From positions 1-64,000 of the forward strand of contig JBEKWB010000003.1 of NCBI GenBank assembly GCA_049513455.1: DNA of 64,000 nt, in the 5' to 3' direction. The notes beneath the pieces are model-generated. The model was not told where the DNA came from, searched no databases, and worked only from the letters and a program-made list of their open reading frames with translations. Of the stretch, positions 51,172-59,668 are shown piece after piece. The position numbers were made by a program, and so were the translations under genes. The stretch comes from Bog-473 sp049513455. Its GTDB lineage: Bacteria; Actinomycetota; Acidimicrobiia; Acidimicrobiales; RAAP-2. Within the stretch, counting starts at the first letter, position 1; every line of letters starts with the position of its first letter.

Positions 51172-53258
51172 GCGAACTCTCCCACCCCGGCGGGGGCGGC
51201 CGGCTGCTCAACGGTGAAGAGGTGTGCCGCCAGGCCGGCGGGGTCGAGCATGACGAAATTGTGGGGCCCTTCCCACTGGTATTGGGCACCCGTGAGGAGA
51301 TCGTGCATGACGTAGGGCCGCGCGGGATCAACGCCGAGGGCCTCGAGGTCGAGATCCACCCAGCCGGATTGCACGGCCAGATGATCGAGGCTGACGATGG
51401 TCACGATCGCATCGCGGCCCGGCGCGCCGGCCGACCGCTCCGCAGCCGGGACCTCCCGGACCTTCGAGTAGGCGATGATCCGCTCGTTGTCGATGTGGTG
51501 GAATTGCAGGGTGTCGTTGAACTGCAGGGCCCGATGGTCCCTCCGGATTTTGTTCACCCGGGCGATGAACTCAGAGAGGCTGTCCGGCCGGGCCAGGTCC
51601 CACCAGCGGATCTCGTACTTCTCCGAGTGGGCGTACTCCTCGGAGCCGGGTGAGCGGGGGGTGTGCTCCTGCAGCTCGAAGGCCGGCCCGTAAATCCCGT
51701 AGTTGGCGCTCAACGTGGCGGCGAGCACCAGGCGGGAGAGGAAGGTCGAACGCCCGCCGCTCTGGAGCTCCTCGGTCAAGATGTCGGGCGTGTTCGGCCA
51801 GAAGTTCGGACGGAAGTAGTCGGCGACATCGGTCTTGGTGAGCTCGTCCAGGTAGCTCTCGAGCTCCCATTTCGTGTTGCGCCAGGTGAAGTAGGTGTAG
51901 GACTGGGTGAATCCCAGCTTGGCCAGCTGCTCCATCACCCGGGGTCGGGTGAAGGACTCGGACAGGAAGATGACCTCGGGGTTCTCCGCCTTGACGAGGC
52001 GAATCAGCCATTCCCAGAACGCGAAGGGCTTGGTGTGGGGGTTGTCCACCCGGAACACCCTCACCCCCTGGACGATCCAGAAACGCACGACCTCGAGGAG
52101 CTCCGTCCACAACGCCTGCCAGTCCGACGTCTCGAAGTCGAGCGGGTAGATGTCCTCGTAGCGTTTGGGCGGGTTCTCGGCGTAGCGGATCGACCCGTCG
52201 GGGAGATGCCGGAACCACGCCGGATGCTCGGTCACCCACGGATGGTCGGGCGAGGCCTGGAAGGCCAGATCGAGGGCCACTTCGATGCCCCGGGCCGCCG
52301 CGGCGGTCACCAGGTCCCGAAACTCCTCCAGGGTGCCCAGATCGGGATGGACCGCGGTGTGCCCACCTTCGAAGGCGCCGATGGCCCACGGACTGCCGGG
52401 ATCCCCCTCGGCGACATTCGTGGCGCCGTCGCGGCCCTTGCGTCCCGTCCGGCCGATGGGGTGAATAGGTGGCAGGTAAAGGACGTCGAACCCCATGTGG
52501 GCCACGTAGGGCAGCTTCGCCCGGACGTCGGCGAACGTGCCGTGGCGCAGTGGCTCCGGCGAGGCCGAGCGCGGGAACATCTCGTACCACGCGCTGAAGC
52601 GAGCCTTCTCCCGGTCGACCGCCACCGTGAAGACCTCCGACGTCATCGACCGGTCAGGGTCTTCGCACCGGCGCATGAGGTGCGCCAGCTGATCGGAGAA
52701 GACGAGCTCGCCCAGCGTGGAGGCGCCCGACCACGCGGTGATCTCGTCGGAGACTCCACCGGCCAGGCCCTGGGCGGCCGACCAGAGGTCCGCGGCGGCG
52801 AGGGAGAGCACACGGCGGTCAGCCGCCTCGGCCCGCTGCGCCCCGGCATCGACCAGTTCGGCTCCGACGAGCAACTCGACCGCAACGTCTTGACCCGCCT
52901 CCGTCCGGGCCCGAAGATCGCGGCACCAGGTCGTGAACGGGTCCACCCTGGCTTCGATGAGAAACCGGTGCTGACCCATCGACCGCACGTCGAACCGGGC
53001 GCGCCAGCGATCGTTGACGAGAGGCTCCATGGAGACCGAGGACCACACGAGATCGTCGTCGTGGCGGTACCGGACGTCGCAGGTGAGCACGTCGTGCCCG
53101 TCGGCGATCACATCTGCCTCCACGGTCACCGTGTCCCCGACCGCCGCCTTGGCCGGGCGCCGCCCGCCGTCCACCAGCGGTCGGACCGCCTGGATCACGG
53201 GCCGCACCTGCTGCGAGGGGGGCAGCGGAGAGCGCACGGCCTTCAGGCTTGTCGCCAT
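51168..53258 (-). CDS. glgE: Alpha-1,4-glucan:maltose-1-phosphate maltosyltransferase GlgE
   Basis: 696 residues. GH13_3 hallmarks are WYEMFPRS, PPIHPIGRTGRKGRDG, nucleophile Asp405 in FRVDNPHTKPFAFWEW and acid/base Glu434 in FLSESFTRPR. An N-terminal beta domain precedes the barrel. The enzyme extends alpha-1,4-glucans from maltose-1-phosphate. It is the first gene of the minus-strand run glgE, treS-mak, malQ, glgB, with 4-bp overlaps at 51168 and further on. The upstream region is described separately. Confidence 0.97.
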   Translation of the reverse strand: MATSLKAVRSPLPPSQQVRPVIQAVRPLVDGGRRPAKAAVGDTVTVEADVIADGHDVLTCDVRYRHDDDLVWSSVSMEPLVNDRWRARFDVRSMGQHRFLIEARVDPFTTWCRDLRARTEAGQDVAVELLVGAELVDAGAQRAEAADRRVLSLAAADLWSAAQGLAGGVSDEITAWSGASTLGELVFSDQLAHLMRRCEDPDRSMTSEVFTVAVDREKARFSAWYEMFPRSASPEPLRHGTFADVRAKLPYVAHMGFDVLYLPPIHPIGRTGRKGRDGATNVAEGDPGSPWAIGAFEGGHTAVHPDLGTLEEFRDLVTAAAARGIEVALDLAFQASPDHPWVTEHPAWFRHLPDGSIRYAENPPKRYEDIYPLDFETSDWQALWTELLEVVRFWIVQGVRVFRVDNPHTKPFAFWEWLIRLVKAENPEVIFLSESFTRPRVMEQLAKLGFTQSYTYFTWRNTKWELESYLDELTKTDVADYFRPNFWPNTPDILTEELQSGGRSTFLSRLVLAATLSANYGIYGPAFELQEHTPRSPGSEEYAHSEKYEIRWWDLARPDSLSEFIARVNKIRRDHRALQFNDTLQFHHIDNERIIAYSKVREVPAAERSAGAPGRDAIVTIVSLDHLAVQSGWVDLDLEALGVDPARPYVMHDLLTGAQYQWEGPHNFVMLDPAGLAAHLFTVEQPAAPAGVGEFA

Positions 53259-53285
53259 ACGTCGGATACCACCTCTCTCGTCAGG

Positions 53286-53312
53286 GTCTTACCCGATCGA
53301 TATCGCTCACAA
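53286..53312 (-). promoter_or_regulatory. Candidate glgE promoter
   Basis: Minus-strand TTGTGA (53312-53307) and TAAGAC (53291-53286) with a 15-bp spacer lie about 30-50 bp upstream of the glgE ATG (53258). The boxes are imperfect and the spacer is short, so this is tentative. Between 53313 and 53808 I see no gene or other clear signal. Confidence 0.35.
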
Positions 53313-53808
53313 ACGAGAGCAACCGGCAACCGGTCTCCCGAACGCGGCCGCACGACCGGGACCCGATGGGGGCGTCCTGCCCCCCCGTGGCGGACCATAC
53401 GTACCGCTCTCATCGTACCGGCGTCACCCGACCGCCCGGCGCAGATTGGGGCTCCCCCCGACATCCTCCCCGTGAACTTCCGGTGACGAATCCGGTTCGA
53501 GACGGCGGCCACCGGACCTGGCGCCCTGTCACCAACCGTAAGAGGCATTCGTTTCCGTCACTTCCCTACTCGGGGCCGACCACTTCGCACTCCCGCGCCC
53601 CCGGACCGCTGGTAAGGGGGAACGACACTCTGCGCACGCAGCCGTGAGCCTCCCGCAATCTTACGGGCCGCCACTCGCAGATACAGGGAACTACAGCCCG
53701 AATACCGAATGTTGACGCGTTGTTGTGCTTCCGTCGTGCGTGGAGTGCCCACGGCGCAGGGAAGGCGGGAGCCCGCGCACGGCACGGAACTTTTCTCCGC
53801 GACGGACC

Positions 53809-53837
53809 TGGAAATCCGCCGCCGGATTCGTTACGAT
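53809..53837 (+). promoter_or_regulatory. Candidate promoter of the leader peptide / small-protein transcript
   Basis: TGGAAA (53809-53814) and TACGAT (53832-53837) are separated by 17 bp, each matching four of six consensus bases. Transcription would start near 53844, about 30 bp before a strong ribosome-binding site. Confidence 0.4.
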
Positions 53838-53874
53838 GACCGAGCCGTACCGAGCGAAGAAGGAGGTGCCCACG

Positions 53875-53937
53875 TTGAAGAACAAGTTGATGACGCGAAT
53901 GTCCGTGTGCGCCGCCCCGCTCGGTTTGTGCATCTGA
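53875..53937 (+). CDS. Short leader-like peptide ORF (20 codons)
   Basis: A TTG at 53875 is preceded by AAGGAGGT (53860-53867) with 7-nt spacing, the strongest ribosome-binding site in the intergenic region. The 20-residue product is basic at first (MKNKLMTRM) and then SVCAAPLGLCI, with two Cys. It could be a leader controlling the small gene downstream by attenuation or a secreted peptide; no family is recognised. The same frame is open further upstream (ATG 53836) without a ribosome-binding site. Confidence 0.45.
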   Translation: MKNKLMTRMSVCAAPLGLCI

Positions 53938-54038
53938 CCCCGCCGATCACTTCGGCGTCGGGTCGGTAACCCACCTCCCCTGCGGGGCCGGCGCACCGGC
54001 ATCTCCCGGTTCGGCTACTTCCGGTCGACATCGTTCGT

Positions 54039-54055
54039 GGACCCCGCAAGGGTCC
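54039..54055 (+). terminator. Hairpin in the leader region (attenuator or terminator)
   Basis: GGACCC/GGGTCC form a 6-bp stem around a CGCAA loop, 100 bp after the leader peptide stop. No T-tract follows. Its position between the leader ORF and the small gene is compatible with attenuation. Confidence 0.35.
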
Positions 54056-54078
54056 CGCCCGTGCCGCCGCACGTCCCT

Positions 54079-54153
54079 CTTCACCACGGCGCCTTTCACC
54101 ACGGCGCCTTTCACCACGGCGCCTTTCACCACGGCGCCTTTCACCACAAGGCC
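54079..54153. repeat. 15-bp minisatellite, five copies
   Basis: Five adjacent copies of TTTCACCACGGCGCC at 54079-54153; the first begins with C and the last has AAGGCC in place of GGCGCC. The unit is a multiple of three, so every reading frame stays open across it; the frame of the following gene would read HHGAF repeatedly. It ends directly before the ribosome-binding site of the gene at 54166. Confidence 0.9.
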
Positions 54154-54165
54154 TCAGGAGTAACC

Positions 54166-54390
54166 ATGCACCCCTACTTTGCCCAAGAGCTCGCTCGCGC
54201 GCGACGGGCGGAACTGCTCGGACCGCAGCAGTTCCGACATAGCAAGAGATCGACCACCGCGGCCCACGTACACAGGGCCTCGCCGACCGTACGCGCCCGT
54301 CAGGCGTTGGGCCGGGCGCTCGTCGCACTCGGTACTCGACTTCTCCGGGGCGGCCCGGGTCCCGTCGAGCTGTTCACGACCCGGAGATGA
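54166..54390 (+). CDS. Small basic protein of unknown function
   Basis: 74 residues from the ATG at 54166, which has AGGAG with 5-nt spacing. The product begins MHPYFAQELARARRAELLG and is rich in Arg, Ala and Leu, with one amphipathic helix and no membrane segment or Cys. The start resembles short actinobacterial proteins of unknown function that begin with a MHP-helix motif, but I cannot confirm homology. An extension to a GTG at 54037 would add an (HHGAF)4 segment encoded by the minisatellite and lacks a ribosome-binding site. It is convergent with the MFS gene 67 bp downstream. Confidence 0.6.
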   Translation: MHPYFAQELARARRAELLGPQQFRHSKRSTTAAHVHRASPTVRARQALGRALVALGTRLLRGGPGPVELFTTRR

Positions 54391-54457
54391 CCGGGCCGTG
54401 CCAGGCGGTTTCGCCACCCGGTTGCGGCTGCCCGGCCCAAAGGGGCCATGGGCGCGC

Positions 54458-56227
54458 TCAGGCTTCGTTCAGGACACCCGCACCGACCTCTGCCGATGCC
54501 AGTTCCCCCACCTCGAACAGGCCGCGATTGGCGTTGTCGTGCAGCTCGTCGGCCGGGTGGATGTAGCGGACGCCCCGCAACCACGACAAGACGGCGGCGA
54601 CGAACGACGTGCCGGCGGCAAAATCGAAGGCCAGATGCAGACCGTGGGCGAACGCCGGCGCGATGAGCTTGGGGAAGAAGCTCCGGCCGGTCAGGTACTG
54701 CGCCCGCGCCGGCCCGAGTGCAACCAGCACGCTGTGGGGCATCAGTGTCTGAATGGGGTTGAACCCGAGAAAGGCGGCGAAGAGGCTGCCGATCGGCGGG
54801 AGATGCGACACCTTGAGCGCTTCCGCAGCCGGGACCCCCTCGGCCGTCAGCCCGTGATAGAGGTGACCGGGGAGCGCCGCGGCCAACCCCAGGGTCACGA
54901 TGGTGAAGAAGACGCCGATGGAGAGCACGCCGGCCGAGTTCATGAAGGTGCCGTTCATGCCCGCCCCGGCGCCGCGCTGGTCGGGGGGAAGGCTGTTCAT
55001 GACGGCCATCTGGTTCGGCGTGAAGAACATGCCGAGGAAGAACGACAACAGGAACACCAAGAGGGCGAACGGGACATAGGAGAAGTTCATCGGCAGGGTC
55101 TCGAGGAGGAGGTACGACGCACCCGCACCGATGAGGCCGATGGTGGCCACGCCGCGTGCCCCGAGGCGATCGGCCAGACTCCCGAAGACAGGGCCCGAAA
55201 TCATGAAGCCGATGGTGAGGGGGACCAGGGCGATGCCGGCCCACAACGGCGTCTGGGAGAAGCTGTACCCGTGCTGGGGCAGCCAGATGCCCTGCAGCCA
55301 GATGATCAGCATGAACTGGATGCCACCCCGACCGATGGCCGACAAGAACCCCGCGAAGATGGCGGTGGTGAAGGCCCGGATCCGGAATAGCTGCAACCGG
55401 AACATGGGGTTGGGGACCCTGAACTCGATCAGGACGAACACGACCAGAATGGCCGCGCCGCCGAAGACCCCACCGAGTACCTCGGGATTCGTCCATCCCA
55501 TGGTATGCCCGCCGTACGGCTGAATGCCGTAGACGATCCCGGTCAGGAGGGCGATGAGGCCGACGGCGAAGGTGATGTTCCCCAGCCAATCGATTTTCGA
55601 GGCGATCCGGATGCCGTTGTCCTTCAGCTTCAGATAGGCCCACACGGTGCCGAACAGTCCGAAGGGCACCGAGACCAAGAAGACGAGCCTCCACTCGATC
55701 GGGGCCAGGACCCCGCCCAGGATCAGGCCGATGAACGAGCCCGTGACGAGAGCGACGCCGCTGATCCCCATGGCCTTGCCCCGCTCGTCCTCGGGAAAGG
55801 CATCGGTGAGGATGGCACTCGAGTTGGCGAACAGGAACGAACCACCGATGCCCTGGCCCACCCGCATGAAGATGATCCACAGTGCGCCTTTTGACCCCGA
55901 CATCCAGGTGATGGACAGGAGAATCGAAAAGAGGGTGAAGACGGCGAATCCGAGGTTGTACATGCGCACGCGGCCGTACATGTCACCGACCCGGCCGAAG
56001 CTGACGACCAGCACAGCGGTCACCAACATGAACCCCATCAGGATCCACAAGAAGTAGGAGGTGTTGCCCGGGGCGAGCGGTTGCATGTTGATGCCCCGGA
56101 AGACGTCGGGCAACGAGATCAACAGGATCGACTGGTTGATCGTCACCATGAGGATGCCCAGGGTCGTGTTGCTCAGGGCGATCCACTTGTAGCGGTCGTC
56201 GGGCGCCGGGCGCACCGCGGTGGTCAT
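54458..56227 (-). CDS. MFS exporter, DHA2 (EmrB/QacA-type), copy 2
   Basis: 589 residues, 14 membrane segments. It is a paralogue of the exporter at 13314-15128: both share RYKWxAL at the start, LLLISLPDVFRGI-type first helix, GGFIGL/GSFIGLILGGVLAPIEW and HLPPxGSLFAAFLG near the end. The ATG at 56227 follows the marR stop by 10 bp and is preferred to a GTG at 56260 that overlaps marR. It is therefore a MarR-controlled exporter, unlike the MerR-linked copy. Substrate unknown; lipids or drugs are typical. Confidence 0.92.
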   Translation of the reverse strand: MTTAVRPAPDDRYKWIALSNTTLGILMVTINQSILLISLPDVFRGINMQPLAPGNTSYFLWILMGFMLVTAVLVVSFGRVGDMYGRVRMYNLGFAVFTLFSILLSITWMSGSKGALWIIFMRVGQGIGGSFLFANSSAILTDAFPEDERGKAMGISGVALVTGSFIGLILGGVLAPIEWRLVFLVSVPFGLFGTVWAYLKLKDNGIRIASKIDWLGNITFAVGLIALLTGIVYGIQPYGGHTMGWTNPEVLGGVFGGAAILVVFVLIEFRVPNPMFRLQLFRIRAFTTAIFAGFLSAIGRGGIQFMLIIWLQGIWLPQHGYSFSQTPLWAGIALVPLTIGFMISGPVFGSLADRLGARGVATIGLIGAGASYLLLETLPMNFSYVPFALLVFLLSFFLGMFFTPNQMAVMNSLPPDQRGAGAGMNGTFMNSAGVLSIGVFFTIVTLGLAAALPGHLYHGLTAEGVPAAEALKVSHLPPIGSLFAAFLGFNPIQTLMPHSVLVALGPARAQYLTGRSFFPKLIAPAFAHGLHLAFDFAAGTSFVAAVLSWLRGVRYIHPADELHDNANRGLFEVGELASAEVGAGVLNEA

Positions 56228-56237
56228 GAGATGCGCG

Positions 56238-56741
56238 TCACTCGGTGTCCGCCGTTTCACCCTCCAAGGTGGTGGAGAAGCGGCCGAGAGCCGAGGCGAA
56301 CGCCACCAGCTCTGTTCTGTCCCAGTCCTCGAACAGGCTGGCGATCCACGCCCGGCGGGCGTCGAGCACCCGCTGGAGCGTCCGCCGGCCGGCGGGCGAC
56401 AGCTCTATGCGGGTGGCCCGTCGATCGTCGGGATCGGGGTGCCGGGCGACATAGCCTTCGTGCTCGAGCTGCTGCACCTTGCGGGTGACCGCGGGAGCGT
56501 CCACGCCGAGCAGATCGGCCAGGGTGGTCACCCGCAGCGAATCGCGATTGACGTAGAGCTTGTAGAGCAGGGCGGCCCCGGCCCGGTCGAGCCGCACGCC
56601 GGCGGTCTGCAGGAGGCGCTCGTGCAACCGAGCCTGTGTCATCGACCGCGACACGACCTGGAGGGCGGCTTCGATCTGGTCGATCGATCGGTCGGCCGGG
56701 CCGCCCACGGCCGGACGGTCCTGTTTAGTTACTTGCGGCAC
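56238..56741 (-). CDS. MarR-family transcriptional regulator (exporter-linked)
   Basis: 167 residues from a GTG at 56741. The winged helix is seen in VTTLADLLGVDAPAVTRKVQQLE and RHPDPDDRRATRIELS; flanking helices form the dimer interface. A TAATCT box at 56753-56748 lies 6 nt upstream of the GTG, so a leaderless transcript is possible, though no good -35 accompanies it. It lies 9 bp after maf and 10 bp before the exporter, and so may also be read from the upstream genes. It probably represses the exporter. Confidence 0.9.
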   Translation of the reverse strand: MPQVTKQDRPAVGGPADRSIDQIEAALQVVSRSMTQARLHERLLQTAGVRLDRAGAALLYKLYVNRDSLRVTTLADLLGVDAPAVTRKVQQLEHEGYVARHPDPDDRRATRIELSPAGRRTLQRVLDARRAWIASLFEDWDRTELVAFASALGRFSTTLEGETADTE

Positions 56742-56750
56742 ACAAAGAGA

Positions 56751-57332
56751 TTAGCGGACTCTCCACAGCTCGGTGACCGAGACGCCGAACTCGTCGAGCA
56801 TCCGGCGAAACAGGGGAAGCGACAGCCCCAAGACGTTGCTGGGATCGCCCTCGATGCCGTCGACGAAGGGGCCCGCCAGGCCGTCGATGGTGAAGGCCCC
56901 GGCCACCGCCAACGGTTCGCCGCTGGCCACATAGGCGCCGATCTCCGCCCTGCTCGGGGTCCCGAAGCGCACCACGGTACTGGCGAGCCGACACACCCGA
57001 CGGTCTGTCCGCGTGTCGATCAGGCAATGGCCCGAGTGCAGCACGGCGCGTTTTCCCGACAGGCGGCGCCACATGTCGGTCGCCTCCTCGGGCGACGCCG
57101 GCTTGCCGAGAGCCGACCCGTCGAGGTCGAGCAGGGAGTCGCAACTCAGAACGAGGGCCCCGGGGCACCGCCCGGCGACGGCAGTCCCCTTGCGCTCGGC
57201 GAGAACCACCACGGCCCGTGCCGTGTCGACCTTCCCGATGCGCTCGCTCACCCCACTGACCACCACCTCCGGATCGAATCCCGCGTCCCGCAGGACACGC
57301 AGACGCGCCGGGGACGCGGAAGCCAGAATCAA
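56751..57332 (-). CDS. maf: Maf-like nucleoside triphosphate pyrophosphatase
   Basis: 193 residues from a TTG at 57332 whose TTGA overlaps the stop of the upstream gene. Maf motifs: LILASASPARLRVLRDAGF at the N-terminus, VLAERKGTA, VLSCDSLLDLDG with the general-base Asp, and GKPASPEEA. Maf proteins hydrolyse modified or canonical NTPs and affect septum formation. No other start codon is available in frame before the conserved N-terminal motif, which supports the rare TTG. Confidence 0.92.
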   Translation of the reverse strand: MILASASPARLRVLRDAGFDPEVVVSGVSERIGKVDTARAVVVLAERKGTAVAGRCPGALVLSCDSLLDLDGSALGKPASPEEATDMWRRLSGKRAVLHSGHCLIDTRTDRRVCRLASTVVRFGTPSRAEIGAYVASGEPLAVAGAFTIDGLAGPFVDGIEGDPSNVLGLSLPLFRRMLDEFGVSVTELWRVR

Positions 57333-57760
57333 ACGGGGGGCGATGGGGCAACCGTACCAGCGACCTCCGCGCGCGAGCGCCAATCCGAGCGGCAGTCCCC
57401 GGCCCGGAATTCGCTGACGCGGCCGCCGACGATGGTCACGTCGCCCAGCGGGTGGCCGTCGATCCCCCACACCGTGTACTCGCCCTCCTGCAATTCGGGA
57501 TAGACGCCGGCGATGAACTCACGACCGACGCCGCGCCGGCGCCGGATCATGGTGTGCATGTGGTGGGAGCGTGGCGCGCCGACCGGGGTCAGATCGATCT
57601 CCTGCCCCAGGCACCCATCCTCGGCGTAGAGGACGAGCGCCCCGATGTCCTCGCCGATGTCGAGCACCAACGCGTCCGGGGGACCATCGGTCGGTCCTTC
57701 GTCGACGTACGGCGCCTCCACGGGCCCATGGGTGTGGTGATGGTGCTCGGTGACCGTCAT
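57329..57760 (-). CDS. His-rich small protein of unknown function
   Basis: 143 residues. The N-terminus is TEHHHHTHGP, a likely metal-binding tag. The centre, ALVLYAEDGCLGQEIDLTPVG, SHHMHTMIRRRR, and GVYPELQEGEYTVWGIDG look like a beta-sandwich with a further His cluster. I recall a similar actinobacterial protein family with no known function. It is 11 bp downstream of DUF4331 and overlaps maf by 4 bp, so these genes are translated together. Confidence 0.75.
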   Translation of the reverse strand: MTVTEHHHHTHGPVEAPYVDEGPTDGPPDALVLDIGEDIGALVLYAEDGCLGQEIDLTPVGAPRSHHMHTMIRRRRGVGREFIAGVYPELQEGEYTVWGIDGHPLGDVTIVGGRVSEFRAGDCRSDWRSRAEVAGTVAPSPPV

Positions 57761-57771
57761 CGCTTCGGGCC

Positions 57772-59271
57772 CTAGAGCTCTGGGTCGGTGTTGTACGCCG
57801 GCGTGGTCGGCGGGTTGGAGAAGCCACCGTGCGGGTCGGCCAGGTAGGGGAATCCCGCTTGGTAGGCCCGGGGGCTCGCCGTGACCCCCTGGTTGACCAC
57901 CGACACGTCCTTGTCCGCCGTGTAGGTCTTGTCGACCAAGGGGATGGTGGCGCCGGCGACCGCCATCAGCGCGATGGTGACGACGTCGTCGGTCGGCCGC
58001 CGGCCGTTGGGGAACCCGGCCAGGTCGTCACCGAGCAGGCCGAGGTTGCTGGTCCCGGGCTGCGTGCCGTCGCTGGAGGTGGGGGCGATCCCCATGTTGA
58101 GGCGCAGCATCTCCGCAATGACCTTGCCGCCCTGGTAGGTGCCGATCCCGAACGCCGCGCCGATGACGCTGCCCGGGATCCCCGTCGCAAAGATCGCCAC
58201 GAGGTCGGCGCGGGCCTTGGTGTAGGCCGCCAGATTCGGAAGCGCACCGGGGTAGAGGACGGGCAGGAGAGCCGCCAATTCGGGATGCTCGACGGCGGCG
58301 GCGAACTGGCTGTCGTTGACCGGGGGCTGGCTGTTGAAGAAGTCCTTGGATGCCATCGGGACCACGACCTCGTTGACCAGAGGGTTGCCGAGCCGGGACA
58401 CCTGGTCGTAGGGGCCGGTCGCCGTGGTCACGCCGGTCGCCGGGTCGAACATGCGCACGGTCTGCCTGTTGGCGGTCGTGTAGACCCCGATGACCGCATT
58501 GGGGTCGTTGGCACCCATGGTCAGGGGCGCCCCGTCCGGGGTCAGGCAACTGATCGGTATCTGCAGGGCGATGGAGTGCACGTTCTTGGCCGCCAGGGAG
58601 TTGCTGCCGGGGGTGTTGGTGCCCGGGATCAGCTGATCGCTCGAAATAGGCCTCAGGTCACCGAGGTCGAAGATGGAGCCGAGGTCCACGAAGAAGCCGT
58701 CGGAGCGCTGACCGGCGAAGACGATCTCGCCGTCCGACGTGCGCCAGATCGCCGGTGCCGAAAGCGTCTGGTAGTTCGGCGTGGTGCGGATCCCTACGTT
58801 GCACGGAGGGCAGGCGAATCCGGCGGGTGGACTGATGACGGTGCTCGTGCTCTCACCAGTCGTGACATCGGTGAGAATCTTCGTCACGGAGTAGGTCTGG
58901 CGCCGGTTCCACGTGGTGCTGTACCCCGAGCTCGACGAGTAGGTGATCGGCCCGGTGGCGTAGAGGAAGGTGTCGGGATCGAGGATCGTCGTCGTGAACT
59001 GGAACTGGTACGTGATGGAGGGGATGCCCGTTCCCGTGTTGTCGATGTGGATCTGGTAGAGAACGTCGTCTCCCACCGGAGCTGCGCTACCGACGACCGT
59101 CTTGGCGCCGAACTCGAAGAAGTTCGGCCCTCCGTCGGGATCCTGCAGGGGCACGTAGTTCGCGATGATCGTGACCGTGTCGGGGGCATCGGGACTCACG
59201 AACGCGTAGAGGTCCGCACTGTCTGCGGCCGGATCTTTGGCAATGGCGGGTGCTTCCTTATGGGACGACAT
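57772..59271 (-). CDS. DUF4331 family protein
   Basis: 499 residues. The N-terminal SSHKEAPAIAKDPAADSADLYAFVSPDAP is the characteristic start of DUF4331 proteins, followed by beta-rich sections (ANYVPLQDPDGGPNFFEF, NVHSIALQIPISCLTPDG). No signal peptide or membrane segment is visible, so either it is cytoplasmic or uses another route. Function of DUF4331 is not known. It is preceded by the Tat-signal small protein (53 bp) and followed by the His-rich protein. Confidence 0.9.
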   Translation of the reverse strand: MSSHKEAPAIAKDPAADSADLYAFVSPDAPDTVTIIANYVPLQDPDGGPNFFEFGAKTVVGSAAPVGDDVLYQIHIDNTGTGIPSITYQFQFTTTILDPDTFLYATGPITYSSSSGYSTTWNRRQTYSVTKILTDVTTGESTSTVISPPAGFACPPCNVGIRTTPNYQTLSAPAIWRTSDGEIVFAGQRSDGFFVDLGSIFDLGDLRPISSDQLIPGTNTPGSNSLAAKNVHSIALQIPISCLTPDGAPLTMGANDPNAVIGVYTTANRQTVRMFDPATGVTTATGPYDQVSRLGNPLVNEVVVPMASKDFFNSQPPVNDSQFAAAVEHPELAALLPVLYPGALPNLAAYTKARADLVAIFATGIPGSVIGAAFGIGTYQGGKVIAEMLRLNMGIAPTSSDGTQPGTSNLGLLGDDLAGFPNGRRPTDDVVTIALMAVAGATIPLVDKTYTADKDVSVVNQGVTASPRAYQAGFPYLADPHGGFSNPPTTPAYNTDPEL

Positions 59272-59324
59272 CGTTCAGTTCACCTCGTGATCGGTAGGTT
59301 GGAATTCGGGGAGCGGATGGGCGT

Positions 59325-59612
59325 TCACTTGGCTGCCTTGAGAAGCTCTTGCGCCAGAGCCTGGTTGGTGTAGTCGATGTGCTTGGTGCCGACGAAGAGC
59401 GAGATCTTCCCGGCCTTCGCATCGACGACGTGGGCGACCACGCCGGAGCCCTCCAGAAGGGGGCCGGCGGGGGGATTGGTCCTCGGTGGGGTCGTCGCGT
59501 CCGCACTGGTGGTCCCGGTGAGGAGATTCAGACCACCGGCGGCGACGACGCCGGTGGCAGCCGCACCGATCGATGCGTTCCTCAGGAAGTGACGGCGACT
59601 GATGCTGGGCAT
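59325..59612 (-). CDS. Small Tat-exported protein
   Basis: 95 residues from an ATG with AAGGAG at 6-nt spacing. The N-terminus has a twin-arginine signal (SRRHFLRNASIGAAATG) and hydrophobic core up to about residue 40. The mature part, about 50 residues (VAHVVDAKAGKISLFVGTKHIDYTN), may be a beta hairpin. No Cys. Tat signals usually mark folded, cofactor-bound or partner-escorted exports. It sits between the repeat protein and DUF4331 genes, probably in one operon. Confidence 0.8.
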   Translation of the reverse strand: MPSISRRHFLRNASIGAAATGVVAAGGLNLLTGTTSADATTPPRTNPPAGPLLEGSGVVAHVVDAKAGKISLFVGTKHIDYTNQALAQELLKAAK

Positions 59613-59668
59613 GCTGTGCTCCTTGTGATGGTGGATAGGTGGGCTCGATGTCGGGTGCGGTGGTGTGC

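Noticed and set aside
54079..54153. CRISPR array
   Set aside because: The 15-bp units are directly adjacent without spacers and far too short; it is a minisatellite.
54037..54165. N-terminal (HHGAF)4 extension of the small protein
   Set aside because: The frame is open because the repeat unit is divisible by three, but the GTG has no ribosome-binding site while the ATG at 54166 does.
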